Below are positions 43,329 to 52,244 of a stretch of DNA of 64,000 nt, piece by piece; the stretch's first letter is position 1; every line of letters starts with the position of its first letter. The notes below the pieces were generated by a model that saw nothing but the letters and a program-made list of their open reading frames with translations, was not told where the DNA came from and did no database searches. Origin of the DNA: Rubripirellula tenax (GTDB taxonomy: Bacteria; Planctomycetota; Planctomycetia; Pirellulales; Pirellulaceae); assembly GCF_007860125.1 (NCBI RefSeq), contig NZ_SJPW01000002.1, positions 1,155,768 to 1,219,767 of the forward strand. Reading direction: 5' to 3'. The translations under genes were made by a program, and so were the position numbers.

Positions 43329-44633
43329 TTACGAAAACAGCTGGTTGATCACCTTGCCGTCACGCACCAACGTGATCGGCCGACCCGTATTGCTGTCGTA
43401 TTCCAACGACGGATCGATGCCCAGGTTGTGATAGAAGCTGGCCGCGACATCGTCGGGCGTGATTGCTTCGTGTCGCGGTCCTGCGGCGGTATCGTCGCTT
43501 TCGCCGATCACTTGGCCGCCCCGTACACCGCCGCCGGCCATCAGCATGAACATGCAACGCGGGTAATGGTCGCGGCCACCTTCGGCACTTCGGCTATTGA
43601 TTTTCGGCGTCCGTCCGAATTCACCCGTGACATAGATCGCGGTGGATTCCAACATGCCGCGTTGTTCCAAACCGACCAACAAACCGGCCAAACCTTCGTC
43701 CAGCTTCGGCAGATTGTTGTCCTTTAACTTGGTCCAGTTATCCGTGTGCGTATCCCAGCCGCCCAATTGCAAACTGACCAAACGCACACCCGATTCCACC
43801 AACCGCAACGCCAACAAACAGCTTTGGCCGAACGATGACTCGCCAAACTGGCTGGCGAAGCTGGCCGGTTCTTTGCTGATGTCAAAGGCTTGTCGAGCCA
43901 GCGGAGACGTGATCATCGAATACGCTTGCTCGCCGAATCGATCCAATCCGTCCAGCAGTTGGTCGTCTTTTTCCAAGTCAGCGAATCGGCGATCCAGTTT
44001 CGACAGCAACGTTTGGCGACGCTTCACTTCGTCGACGCCGATCCCGCCGGGAAGCGAGATGCCGCGGACCGAATAGGGTTGCCCGAAATTGGGTGTCGAG
44101 TTGGTTTCCAGCGCCGCGTAACGGATGCCCAAGAAGCCTGGTCCCTGCGAAACCTTGGGAATCGCAACTTGGCTTGGAATCTCAGGTGCACTGGGTTGCT
44201 CCTTGGCCAGCACGGCACCGAAGCTGGGGTATTCCAACGCTGGGATCGGCTTGCTGCCCGTGTTGACGTACTCTTGGCCCAATCGGTGCGCGGCCAGTGT
44301 ATGGCTGACGCCTCGCAGGATCGCGAACTTATCGGCACACTTGGCCAGCTTCGGCAGATGCTCGGAGATTTCGATGCCGGGAACATTCGTCTTGATCGGG
44401 TTGAACGAACCACGGAACTCGCTGGGAGCGTCCGGCTTCATGTCGAACGTGTCCAAGTGAGATGGCCCACCGGGAAGCTCGATGAAGATCGCCCGCGTTG
44501 CTTTACCGGGCGTGACTTGCCCAGCGTCAGCAAGTTTCATGTAGCCGCTTAGCGACAACCCGCCGACCGAAAGGGTCCCGGCACGCAACATGTCGCGTCG
44601 ACTAACTCCGTCACAAGTACGATTGAACTTCAT
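43329..44633 (-). CDS. DUF1501 family exported protein
   Basis: A 434-residue alkaline-phosphatase-fold protein, predicted to be exported by Tat (SRRDMLRAGTLSVGGLSLSG). The core shows RAIFIELPGGPSHLDTFDMK, RLVSLQLGGWDTHTDNW and AIYVTGEFGRTPKINSRSAE, then GGRDHYPRCM, typical of DUF1501. Such genes are usually paired with DUF1549/DUF1553 genes in planctomycetes, as here, and some family members are annotated as sulfatase-like. The true substrate is unknown. Confidence 0.9.
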   Translation of the reverse strand: MKFNRTCDGVSRRDMLRAGTLSVGGLSLSGYMKLADAGQVTPGKATRAIFIELPGGPSHLDTFDMKPDAPSEFRGSFNPIKTNVPGIEISEHLPKLAKCADKFAILRGVSHTLAAHRLGQEYVNTGSKPIPALEYPSFGAVLAKEQPSAPEIPSQVAIPKVSQGPGFLGIRYAALETNSTPNFGQPYSVRGISLPGGIGVDEVKRRQTLLSKLDRRFADLEKDDQLLDGLDRFGEQAYSMITSPLARQAFDISKEPASFASQFGESSFGQSCLLALRLVESGVRLVSLQLGGWDTHTDNWTKLKDNNLPKLDEGLAGLLVGLEQRGMLESTAIYVTGEFGRTPKINSRSAEGGRDHYPRCMFMLMAGGGVRGGQVIGESDDTAAGPRHEAITPDDVAASFYHNLGIDPSLEYDSNTGRPITLVRDGKVINQLFS

Positions 44634-44675
44634 GGCAAGGTCTCAGAAAGGCAGGGCAGGGTGGAAGTAAAAATC

Positions 44676-44697
44676 GTGCGAGCACATTGTCTCGCAC
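44676..44697 (-). other. Intergenic hairpin between DUF1549 and DUF1501 genes
   Basis: Arms GTGCGAG (44676-44682) and CTCGCAC (44691-44697) pair perfectly around an 8-nt loop, in the 89-bp gap of the operon. No T-tract follows on the minus strand. It could mark RNA processing or attenuation between the two cistrons. Confidence 0.35.
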
Positions 44698-44722
44698 ATT
44701 GGCTCGGCTCGCAGCATCGTCG

Positions 44723-47533
44723 CTAGTGGCTGATGATGAACTCTTTCGTGTTCACCAAAGCCCACAGCAGCGATTGCAAACCATTCGAAGGTATTTCAGA
44801 CTCTTTGATGAAGTCGACCGAAATTTGGGTCTCGTCCGAATCGGGGAACCGACTGAGCGTTCGCAAGTACGCTTCTTCGACAAGTTGATCCACCGTTAAC
44901 GTCGATGGTCCATTGACTTGGTCGTTTGCATCAAGTGGCTTCCATGAATCGGGATCCGCCATCAAATCGTCCAGCGGGGGAATCGGAAGCTTGTACTGCT
45001 TAAACTTCTTTGTTAGGCGATCGTGCTCGCCGCGTAATTGGGCGGCAAACTTAACGCGTTTTTGATTGGGCTGGTTCGCAAACAACTTGATGTGAGCGAT
45101 CAATTGCTTCTGTTGCTCCAACGCCCGACGCAGGACGAGGGCCTGTTTAGGATCGACCTTTTGGGCGGGACCGGCGACGCCCAAACTCTTGCAAGCCTGG
45201 TTCACCCAACCGTCTTTGTCGGCCAAACGGCGATACATGTCGGAATCGTTTCGCAGATAAATCGATTGCAGCAAGCTGGGCGAATCGCTGCGGTCGCAAT
45301 CGCAGTTGGATTCTCGAATCGATTGGCCGAACACTTCCAACGCAAAGTCTTGTTTGTTTTGTTGGCGAGGCTTTCCGTCGGCGATGGCCATGTCGTCCAA
45401 CTCGCTGCGAAGCTGTTCGGCTTGCTTGTCCGATCCGGTCGCCAAAACGACCGAATCGTAAACCACTTCGGCCGGTAAACGACGCGGCACGTGCCGTGAA
45501 AAATTTCTTTGGTCGCGAACGTTGGTGGCATTCGTCGCCGAGCTACGTTGGTACGTTTGGCTGGTCGCGATGGTCCGGTTCAACCAACGCAAGTCGAAGT
45601 CATTGGCGATGAACTGTTTTGCCAATTCATCCAACAAGGGTGCGTTGCTTGGCGGATTCGCCAAGTTCATGTCGTCGGACGGATCAACGATCCCGATGCC
45701 AAAATAGTTGCTCCAAACACGATTAACGATCGCTTTGGCGAAATACGGATTCTCGGGCGAACGCAGCCAATCCATCAGCGCGATACGAGGATCCGTGTCG
45801 AGCAACAGTGGCTCGCCTTGTCCCAGAATCTTGCCGCTTGGAATGTTAAGTGGCGGTACCTTGGTGCCTTTTTTCTTCGCCCGAGCCCGCGCCTTTTCGG
45901 CCCGGTCGGAAAGGCCCCTGGTGTTGACCAAAAGTTCACCGAACGGAACGATCTCGCCACTGCGTGCCGCTTCGTAAACGGCCTTCCGAAGCGCACCGTT
46001 GTCAAGCTTCTTGCCGTCGGTGATCGTGGCCATCAACTCTTCACGCGTGGCTTTGCCGTCGGGTGCGACTTGATTGGCGTTGACGCGGATGGGGGTGAAC
46101 AATTTCGAAAACTGTTCAAAGTCATCCTTGGACCATTGATCGAACGGATGCTTGTGGCATTGGGCGCATTCGATCCGCACGCCTAAGAATGAGTAGGCGA
46201 ATCCGATCGCACGCTCTTCGGGCTTTTGAAAGTTGCGTCGTGCCCAGTAAAGCGGCATCCCATCGCGGCCCGCAAACTCACTCTCGCCGCCGGGCGCACA
46301 CGCTTTTGTCATCGACTCACAAAACTGGCGATAGTCTTCGCCGGGCTGGCGGTTGTTCGCCGTCACGATGCCTTCGATCAGTTCGTCGTAGGGGACGTTT
46401 TCGGCCAACCGCTTGCGAAGCCATTCGTACCACAACTGGCTCGCCACATTGCGAATCGGCAACGCATTGTTGAGTTGTTCTTCGCTGTTTCCGGTCCAGT
46501 CCGAAAGGCGAGTAGCCCACCACGCCGCGTATCCGGGCGAATCGAGCAGCTCGTCGATCAAGACTTCTCTCTTGTTTGGCGATGCGTCATCCAAGAATTC
46601 GCGAACGGTGTCCGCCGACGGCAGAATGCCCGTGATGTCCAACGACGATCGACGTATGAACTCTTCGTCCGTGCAAATGCCCGACGGTTGAATGCCAAGC
46701 TTGTCCAGTTTCTGTGCGACGAGTTGGTCGATGGGGTGATCGTACTTTGAAGGCGAAAGTGGCGTCGGCCCAACGGCTCGCATCACTGGAACCGGCACAA
46801 CCGCATTGTCATAGTAAACGACGATATGTGTATCGCCGGTTTGCCCTGCAGCGAGCAGCCCTTCATCGTTGATGGCGGCAATCGAGTCGTCATTGGAACT
46901 GAACCGGCACAATTCGGTGACCTCTTCGCTGGAACCGTCTTGCCAGTGCGCGATCGCCTTGACCGAAAGTGTTTCTTGCTCGCCGGTGAATCGTACTTCC
47001 GATGGAATGACTTCCAGACGATTGAGTGTTTGTGGTTCGTCGTTCGCATAGATCGCACCGGTTTCAACCCAGCGTCGCAGCACGTGGTGCTGCCAACTGC
47101 CTTCATCGAACCGCTTGCCACCCTCGTGCAGATCGGCATCAAGCGGCTTGGCGAGAATCAAGCTTTCGTCGATATCATCAACATCGACGCGCCCCGTCGC
47201 TTCGTCCAACAGCGCCGTGTGGTCGGCCTTGAAATCGTAACCGAACAACGACAATTGAAACCCGCCGCGACCCTGGAACGAACCGTGGCACGCGCGTCCG
47301 TTGCAACCCAGTCGGCCCAACAGCGGCACGACATGCTTTTGAAAATCAGGAGTTTCATCGGATGAGTCGCCCGCAAACCGAACGCTCAGCGGAGCCGCGA
47401 CATCGGACGACCTTGTCGGTGTGTCGATGCGAGCCGCTGCCGGCTTGATGGGTTCGGCACCAACGTACGAGCCGAACCAGCCCGCGACCGCCACACAAGC
47501 CAACATCATCAACGCCGCAGGTCGGATTGACAT
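44723..47533 (-). CDS. DUF1549/DUF1553 exported protein with cytochrome-c-like motifs
   Basis: A 936-residue exported protein. After a signal peptide (LMMLACVAVAGWFGSYVGA) come a planctomycete cytochrome-c-like segment (LGCNGRACHGSFQGRGGF), a BIG2-like immunoglobulin domain (SVKAIAHWQDGSSEEV), then DUF1549 (EEFIRRSSLDITGILPSADT) with the heme-type motif CAQCHKHPFDQW, and a C-terminal DUF1553 (YFAKAIVNRVWSNYFGIGIV). It probably acts in the periplasm together with the DUF1501 protein encoded next. I start at the ATG at 47533, directly before the signal peptide; upstream ATGs are possible. Confidence 0.88.
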   Translation of the reverse strand: MSIRPAALMMLACVAVAGWFGSYVGAEPIKPAAARIDTPTRSSDVAAPLSVRFAGDSSDETPDFQKHVVPLLGRLGCNGRACHGSFQGRGGFQLSLFGYDFKADHTALLDEATGRVDVDDIDESLILAKPLDADLHEGGKRFDEGSWQHHVLRRWVETGAIYANDEPQTLNRLEVIPSEVRFTGEQETLSVKAIAHWQDGSSEEVTELCRFSSNDDSIAAINDEGLLAAGQTGDTHIVVYYDNAVVPVPVMRAVGPTPLSPSKYDHPIDQLVAQKLDKLGIQPSGICTDEEFIRRSSLDITGILPSADTVREFLDDASPNKREVLIDELLDSPGYAAWWATRLSDWTGNSEEQLNNALPIRNVASQLWYEWLRKRLAENVPYDELIEGIVTANNRQPGEDYRQFCESMTKACAPGGESEFAGRDGMPLYWARRNFQKPEERAIGFAYSFLGVRIECAQCHKHPFDQWSKDDFEQFSKLFTPIRVNANQVAPDGKATREELMATITDGKKLDNGALRKAVYEAARSGEIVPFGELLVNTRGLSDRAEKARARAKKKGTKVPPLNIPSGKILGQGEPLLLDTDPRIALMDWLRSPENPYFAKAIVNRVWSNYFGIGIVDPSDDMNLANPPSNAPLLDELAKQFIANDFDLRWLNRTIATSQTYQRSSATNATNVRDQRNFSRHVPRRLPAEVVYDSVVLATGSDKQAEQLRSELDDMAIADGKPRQQNKQDFALEVFGQSIRESNCDCDRSDSPSLLQSIYLRNDSDMYRRLADKDGWVNQACKSLGVAGPAQKVDPKQALVLRRALEQQKQLIAHIKLFANQPNQKRVKFAAQLRGEHDRLTKKFKQYKLPIPPLDDLMADPDSWKPLDANDQVNGPSTLTVDQLVEEAYLRTLSRFPDSDETQISVDFIKESEIPSNGLQSLLWALVNTKEFIISH

Positions 47534-47657
47534 GATTCGAAATCGCTCGGAGGGTTGAAGCATGATTTTCATAGGGGACAGAGAAATCGGGTGACGCCAG
47601 AACAGGGCGGGGCGGGGAAGCGGAGCGGTTAGATCAGGGTTTCGGTATCATCAGCTT

Positions 47658-48284
47658 TCAAGGTCTACGGCCGACTTTGCGAAGCAAACCGACGTATTCT
47701 TCTTCGCGTTCGTCGGCCGTTTTCGATTGGATCGCTTGAAATCGATCGTTTGCCGAATCGAAGGCGGTTTCCGCACGCTGCAGTCGTTGCTTCATGACAT
47801 CGACGTCGTAGTTCGCGCGGGACAGCCGGGCGTCGTGCAAACGATCCATCGCGACGCGAAGTGATTTGCGATCCGCCGGGTTGTCGCGGACCTTCAATTT
47901 CGCACTCAGCAAGTTAACGGCGCTTTCCGCCTTCAACAGGCTGACCTCGATCTTATACAGTTCCGTGTCACGTTTTCGGGCGGTATCAAGTCGCCGAGCC
48001 CATTTGGCAAGGTCGCGAATCGCACGCTCGTACTGGCGTGAATCAACGTCGCGAAGCCGGTCCAACATCGTCCCCAACTCGGGCAAATGAATGTCGACCA
48101 ATTCTAACACCTTCGACTCGACGTCGGGGGCAACGGCGGACGCCGACTTGTTCGGTTTGGTTGTCGTCGTGGCGGTCTTTTCGGCCAAGGGGCCAATGAT
48201 TTTCACCGGCTCGATTGCCACAGCCACCGAAGCCATCGTCACCGCCAACACGAGAAATGCGACTGAACTTCTAGCCTTCATCAT
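47658..48284 (-). CDS. Secreted coiled-coil protein of unknown function
   Basis: A 208-residue protein beginning with a signal peptide (SSVAFLVLAVTMASVAVA). The mature part is almost entirely charged helix (ERAIRDLAKWARRLDTARKR, then LKAESAVNLLSAKLKVRD), so it is likely a periplasmic coiled coil. It overlaps the end of the anti-sigma gene by about 14 nt (tandem ATGs at 48284/48281), indicating translational coupling within the ECF-led gene train. Confidence 0.7.
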   Translation of the reverse strand: MMKARSSVAFLVLAVTMASVAVAIEPVKIIGPLAEKTATTTTKPNKSASAVAPDVESKVLELVDIHLPELGTMLDRLRDVDSRQYERAIRDLAKWARRLDTARKRDTELYKIEVSLLKAESAVNLLSAKLKVRDNPADRKSLRVAMDRLHDARLSRANYDVDVMKQRLQRAETAFDSANDRFQAIQSKTADEREEEYVGLLRKVGRRP

Positions 48285-48864
48285 GTGACTCCGAAACCGA
48301 CGCTGGCATCGTTGCCTTATCCGCGGGAATGCGAACCTCGGCTGCAACGGCCGCAACCATCCAACTGAGTGCCGCATCCATCGAATCTTCGGTACCTGAA
48401 TCCTCCACCGCCCGCTCAACATCGGATTCCGAAAGATCGGAACCCGCCACGTTTACGAACGTCAAGTTGTCGACCCAAGCCTGGGCAATCTGAAGCTCCT
48501 CGTTGGCGCCGCTGTTCCGCATCTTAATTCCCGTGACGATCGCTGCTAAACAGACAGCGATCGCAAGGATTGTGGCGACCAACGACCGATGCGAAGTCTC
48601 CCGCGTCGGCGTCACGACGGCCGCTGGCGCGGACGCCATCGACGAATCCGCGACCGCCAATATTAAATCGGCGTGGCGCATCAATCGATCCGACAACTCC
48701 GAAGATGTCGCCAAGCGTTCTTCAAACGTCGATCGATCCGACGCCGATAGCTCGCCCAACAAATAAAGGCTGCATTGATCATCGTCACTCATCAATTCAT
48801 AGGCAGATTTGCTGGCCAGGTCGTTCATTGCGTCTTGCGAGTTCATTGGGTCTTGCGAGTTCAT
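48271..48864 (-). CDS. Probable membrane anti-sigma factor
   Basis: A 197-residue protein: a cytoplasmic N-terminal helical region (SLYLLGELSASDRSTFEERL, as in anti-sigma proteins that measure their own fold), one membrane helix (LVATILAIAVCLAAIVTGIK) and a periplasmic tail rich in Asp, Glu and Ser. A zinc-binding H-xxx-C-xx-C motif is absent. Its start overlaps the ECF sigma gene stop by 4 nt, the common arrangement for sigma/anti-sigma pairs. Confidence 0.75.
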   Translation of the reverse strand: MNSQDPMNSQDAMNDLASKSAYELMSDDDQCSLYLLGELSASDRSTFEERLATSSELSDRLMRHADLILAVADSSMASAPAAVVTPTRETSHRSLVATILAIAVCLAAIVTGIKMRNSGANEELQIAQAWVDNLTFVNVAGSDLSESDVERAVEDSGTEDSMDAALSWMVAAVAAEVRIPADKATMPASVSESHDEG

Positions 48865-49451
48865 CGGTCGTCAGGCTGAATTTCATGTCGTAGTCGTTCG
48901 AGCGCCCGTCGCATTCGCGTCAACGCCGTCCCGAGAGGGATTCCGAGTCGTTTTGAGATCTGTTGGAAAGTTAAATTGTCTTGCATCCTCAGCGACACGA
49001 CGTCGCGTTCCTCCGCAGGAAGCCGCCCGATCGCATCACACACCAACTGTCGCGTTTCGTCTCGGATTGCTTGGATTGCTGGGTCGTCATCGACGAAGTC
49101 GGCTTGGCCGTACGTCGACATCATTTTTTCGGTTGATCCTTGGCGACGCCAAACTTGCGATGCTTCATTGGCCGCAACACGAAACAACCAGGCCCTCCGA
49201 GCCGCCGGGACGACACGAGAACCACTTTGGATCATTGCGACACAAACGGCTTGCAAACAGTCGTCGATGTCCGAAGTCTGTTTCAATCTCCCCGCCAAAA
49301 AACGTCTCAAACCTGGCGTTGACTCCTCAAACACCTCTCGAAAAGCATCCTCATCGACCTCCGTGCCGGATCGACGACGATGGCCCACCGTGGGAATAGG
49401 TTCCCGCGGAGACGCGTCGGATGGATCGGGGGGGAAGTTTTCGGCAGGCAA
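48861..49451 (-). CDS. ECF-type RNA polymerase sigma factor
   Basis: A 196-residue sigma-70-family factor. Region 2 reads FREVFEESTPGLRRFLAGRL and CLQAVCVAMIQSG, then RAWLFRVAANEASQVWRR. Region 4 is VVSLRMQDNLTFQQISKRLG with TALTRMRRALERLR. It heads a train with the anti-sigma gene, a secreted coiled-coil gene, DUF1549/DUF1553 and DUF1501, and so probably controls that whole export-related set. Confidence 0.9.
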   Translation of the reverse strand: MPAENFPPDPSDASPREPIPTVGHRRRSGTEVDEDAFREVFEESTPGLRRFLAGRLKQTSDIDDCLQAVCVAMIQSGSRVVPAARRAWLFRVAANEASQVWRRQGSTEKMMSTYGQADFVDDDPAIQAIRDETRQLVCDAIGRLPAEERDVVSLRMQDNLTFQQISKRLGIPLGTALTRMRRALERLRHEIQPDDR

Positions 49452-49693
49452 TTCGATAATCGCTGAGTCGTCGTTGATACTAGATGCGCCAGGGGTGCCG
49501 ATTATTTTAGGAATCGAACATTTTTACCAACTGGAGCTTTCCAATGGCGGCTAGGTGGGTTGAAGATGTGGCAGGGTTACGGTCTTCTCTGACCAAATCC
49601 TAAGTTTGACTCGCGTGCGTGTTTGCTCGACAAATTTTCTGTTGACGACCATACCCCAGCCGATCCCCCTTCATCATTCGGAACCGTTGTTTG

Positions 49694-50713
49694 ATGGCCG
49701 AGAACGAAAAAAATATTTGGATCGGCTTCGATCTGGGCGGCACCAAGATGCTGACGGTCGCCTATGACGGCCAGTGGAAAGAACTGGGCCGACGCCGTCG
49801 CAAAACGCGCGGACGTGAGGGATCCGACAACGGAGCCCAGCGAATCGTGTCGACCATTTCGCGTCTGTTGGAAGAAAACAACCTCGATAAGAACGCGATC
49901 GCCGGCATCGGCATTGGTTGCCCGGGACCGATCGATCTCGAAAAAGGCTCGATCCTGACGACTCCCAATCTGGGCTGGGACGACGTTGACATTGGCAGCT
50001 TTTTGAAAAAGCAGTTCGATTGCCCCGTCGTCGTGCTTAACGATGTCGACGCAGGCGTCTACGGTGAATATGAATTCGGCGCCGCCAAGAGTGCTCGATG
50101 CGTCGTCGGAATTTTCCCAGGCACCGGCGTCGGCGGCGGGTGTGTTTACGAAGGAAAAATCCTGCAAGGTGCAGGCATCAGCTGCATGGAGATCGGCCAC
50201 ACACGGATCAGCAGCAGCAATCGCGGCAGCGGTATCGCGATGACGGGCACCGTCGAATCGGAAGCCAGCCGGCTGACGATCGCCGCGGAATCCGCCAAAG
50301 CCGCCTTCCGCGGCGACGCCCCGTACTTGGCGAAAAAAGTGGGCACCGATCTGGCCGAAATTCGAAGTGGTGCGATCGCCGAAGCCATCGAAAACGGTGA
50401 TAAAACGATCAAGCGACTGGTCGAAGAAGCTTCCCAGACGATCGGATTGGCGGTCGTCAATATCGTCCACATCCTAGCTCCCGACAAAATCGTATTGGGT
50501 GGCGGATTGGTCGAAGCGATGGAAGACTTGATCGTGTCGACGGTCAAGAAAACCGCTAAAGCCAACGTGATGAGCGTCTACAAAGACCGTTTTGATGTCG
50601 TAGCCGCCAAGCTGGGCGACGACGCCGGCGTCCTGGGCGCCGCGGCATGGGCGAAACGCCAATTGACACCGGCAACCACGAAATCGGCGACAGCAACCGA
50701 AACGTCGAAGTAG
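49694..50713 (+). CDS. ROK-family sugar kinase-like protein
   Basis: A 339-residue ROK protein, probably a glucokinase or related sugar kinase. The ATP-binding loop is IGFDLGGTKMLTVAYD, the catalytic region is VVVLNDVDAGVYGEYEFGAA with GIFPGTGVGGGCVYEG, and EIGHTRI is conserved. The zinc cluster normally following this motif (CxCGxxGCxE) is missing: the segment reads SSSNRGSGIAMTGTVESEAS. ATG at 49694, with a TTG directly before it. Confidence 0.85.
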   Translation: MAENEKNIWIGFDLGGTKMLTVAYDGQWKELGRRRRKTRGREGSDNGAQRIVSTISRLLEENNLDKNAIAGIGIGCPGPIDLEKGSILTTPNLGWDDVDIGSFLKKQFDCPVVVLNDVDAGVYGEYEFGAAKSARCVVGIFPGTGVGGGCVYEGKILQGAGISCMEIGHTRISSSNRGSGIAMTGTVESEASRLTIAAESAKAAFRGDAPYLAKKVGTDLAEIRSGAIAEAIENGDKTIKRLVEEASQTIGLAVVNIVHILAPDKIVLGGGLVEAMEDLIVSTVKKTAKANVMSVYKDRFDVVAAKLGDDAGVLGAAAWAKRQLTPATTKSATATETSK

Positions 50714-51033
50714 ATCGACGCGGGCCGTATGAGCGGATCAACGCTATGATCAACGCTGCGATCGACGTGCGCAGGTGCTAACTCGCGAGGCAGCCTGCCC
50801 GGTCATTGGGCGAGCGGCTTTTCGCACCCAGCGGATAACGGAACATTCTAAACCAACAACGGGGCCTACCGGCCGATCGTTGCCGGTTGCCGTTTCTTCG
50901 CGAAGTTGTTGTAGGTGGCACACCTTTCGCTTATCGGGATAGCCACGTGTCGGATCCCGGCTGCTGATTGATTGGCTGGTCGGTTCCGATACATCTGTTA
51001 CCCAACCCAATGCCACGACTGAAGGGTCATGCC
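50714..51033. other. Intergenic region
   Basis: 320 bp between the ROK gene and a small unknown gene on the same strand. No gene, terminator with a T-tract, or RNA was recognised. Confidence 0.5.
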
Positions 51034-51507
51034 ATGGCGATTCAGGCGAAGCCGCTGATGTCGAACCACGAAGGACCTCCGCTGTGGTTCCAAATCGATC
51101 CGGGAAAGTCTTGTGAGATCGCGCTCGAACTGTCCGACAGCGAAAGTGGGTCCCCGATTGACTTGGCCGGTCACGTTCCACGGTTTCGTGTCTACAGCCA
51201 GGTTGTCGACCGGCTGATCGCGGTGGAGATTACCGATCCCGAGCGGTGCAAGTTTGATCCCAAAGGAATCTGGACGCTGCAGTTGACGGCCGAAGAAACG
51301 GCATCGCTGCCGCGCGGCGGGATGCGGTTCACGCTCGAACACTTGACCGAGGAAGGCAACTACGAATTCGTTCTTCAGGGCGGTGTCAGTCGCTGCCAAA
51401 CGGAGACGCGACGTGACGCGGGCCAGCACTCGAAGCCGGTCAAATGGAAAAGAAGTTGGACCGCCATCCATAGCCGCTACAATCGCGCCGAAGCCTCTTC
51501 GGATTAG
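51034..51507 (+). CDS. Small soluble protein of unknown function
   Basis: A 157-residue protein not recognised. It is beta-rich (PLWFQIDPGKSCEIALELSD, then RFRVYSQVVDRLIAVEI and GIWTLQLTAEETASLPRGGM) and ends in a basic, low-complexity tail. The alternation of strands and the motif RFTLEHLTEEGNYEFVLQGG suggest a small immunoglobulin- or jelly-roll-like fold. No signal peptide is visible. Start at the ATG at 51034 (GAAGGG upstream); an ATG at 51010 is an alternative. Confidence 0.55.
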   Translation: MAIQAKPLMSNHEGPPLWFQIDPGKSCEIALELSDSESGSPIDLAGHVPRFRVYSQVVDRLIAVEITDPERCKFDPKGIWTLQLTAEETASLPRGGMRFTLEHLTEEGNYEFVLQGGVSRCQTETRRDAGQHSKPVKWKRSWTAIHSRYNRAEASSD

Positions 51508-51527
51508 GCACCGGTTTGGGTCACACC

Positions 51528-52166
51528 CTACCCGGGTAATTCGGCCATCCGCGTTCTTAGCCGCCGCAGCACTCGCGACTTCGCCTGGTAAACACTGGCG
51601 ACGGACAAACCCAACGTGCTTGCCACCGTCGAAGCGGGTTGTTGGTCGACGGCGGTTGCCCAGAACGCTTGCCATGTCGTCGCTTCAAACTCCGATTCCA
51701 CGGACGCCAACACTTGTCGAATCAATGGGCTCTCGATCGACGCCGGACAGATCGTTGAATCCAGCAAATCTTCTTCCTGGATTTGGTGCAACTGCCGGAT
51801 TTGGTGCAACTGATCGAGCGCTTCGGCCCCGCCTGTCGCGCGTCCCTCGGCGGCCGCGCGCTTAGCCAACCGTCGGAAATGGTCGCGAACCCGATTGCGA
51901 GTGATGGTGGCCAGCCACGACCGGAAACTACCCTCGGCTTTTTGTCGTTGAAAATCGCCGATGCCTCGCGCGACCGACGCGAACACCTCTTGAACCACGT
52001 CGGGCGCGTCGGACGGGGCGATCCCCGATGTCCGACACCACCGGTAAACGATCGGACCAAACGTGTTGACCAGCCGACTCCAACTCTCGGCGTCCATTTC
52101 CTTGACGCCGCTGATCAACATCGATGACAGCGTGGGATGATCGTCTTGGGCAGCGGATTTGTCCAT
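51528..52166 (-). CDS. ECF-type sigma factor divergent from a Ser/Thr kinase
   Basis: A 212-residue ECF factor. Region 2 includes TFGPIVYRWCRTSGIAPSDA and VVQEVFASVARGIGDF, then FRSWLATITRNRVRDHFRRL. Region 4 is WQAFWATAVDQQPASTVAST with SVASVYQAKSRVLRRLR. It is transcribed away from the multidomain kinase gene, with starts only about 80 bp apart. ECF factors paired with kinases are a known planctomycete theme. The kinase carries an anti-sigma-like zinc motif and may restrain this factor directly. Confidence 0.9.
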   Translation of the reverse strand: MDKSAAQDDHPTLSSMLISGVKEMDAESWSRLVNTFGPIVYRWCRTSGIAPSDAPDVVQEVFASVARGIGDFQRQKAEGSFRSWLATITRNRVRDHFRRLAKRAAAEGRATGGAEALDQLHQIRQLHQIQEEDLLDSTICPASIESPLIRQVLASVESEFEATTWQAFWATAVDQQPASTVASTLGLSVASVYQAKSRVLRRLRTRMAELPG

Positions 52167-52244
52167 AAAAAGATTTTATCAGCAATTCGTGTCAGACGCC
52201 TGCGTTCATCCTGGTGAGTTACCCTAACAAGCCCGGAGAACGCC

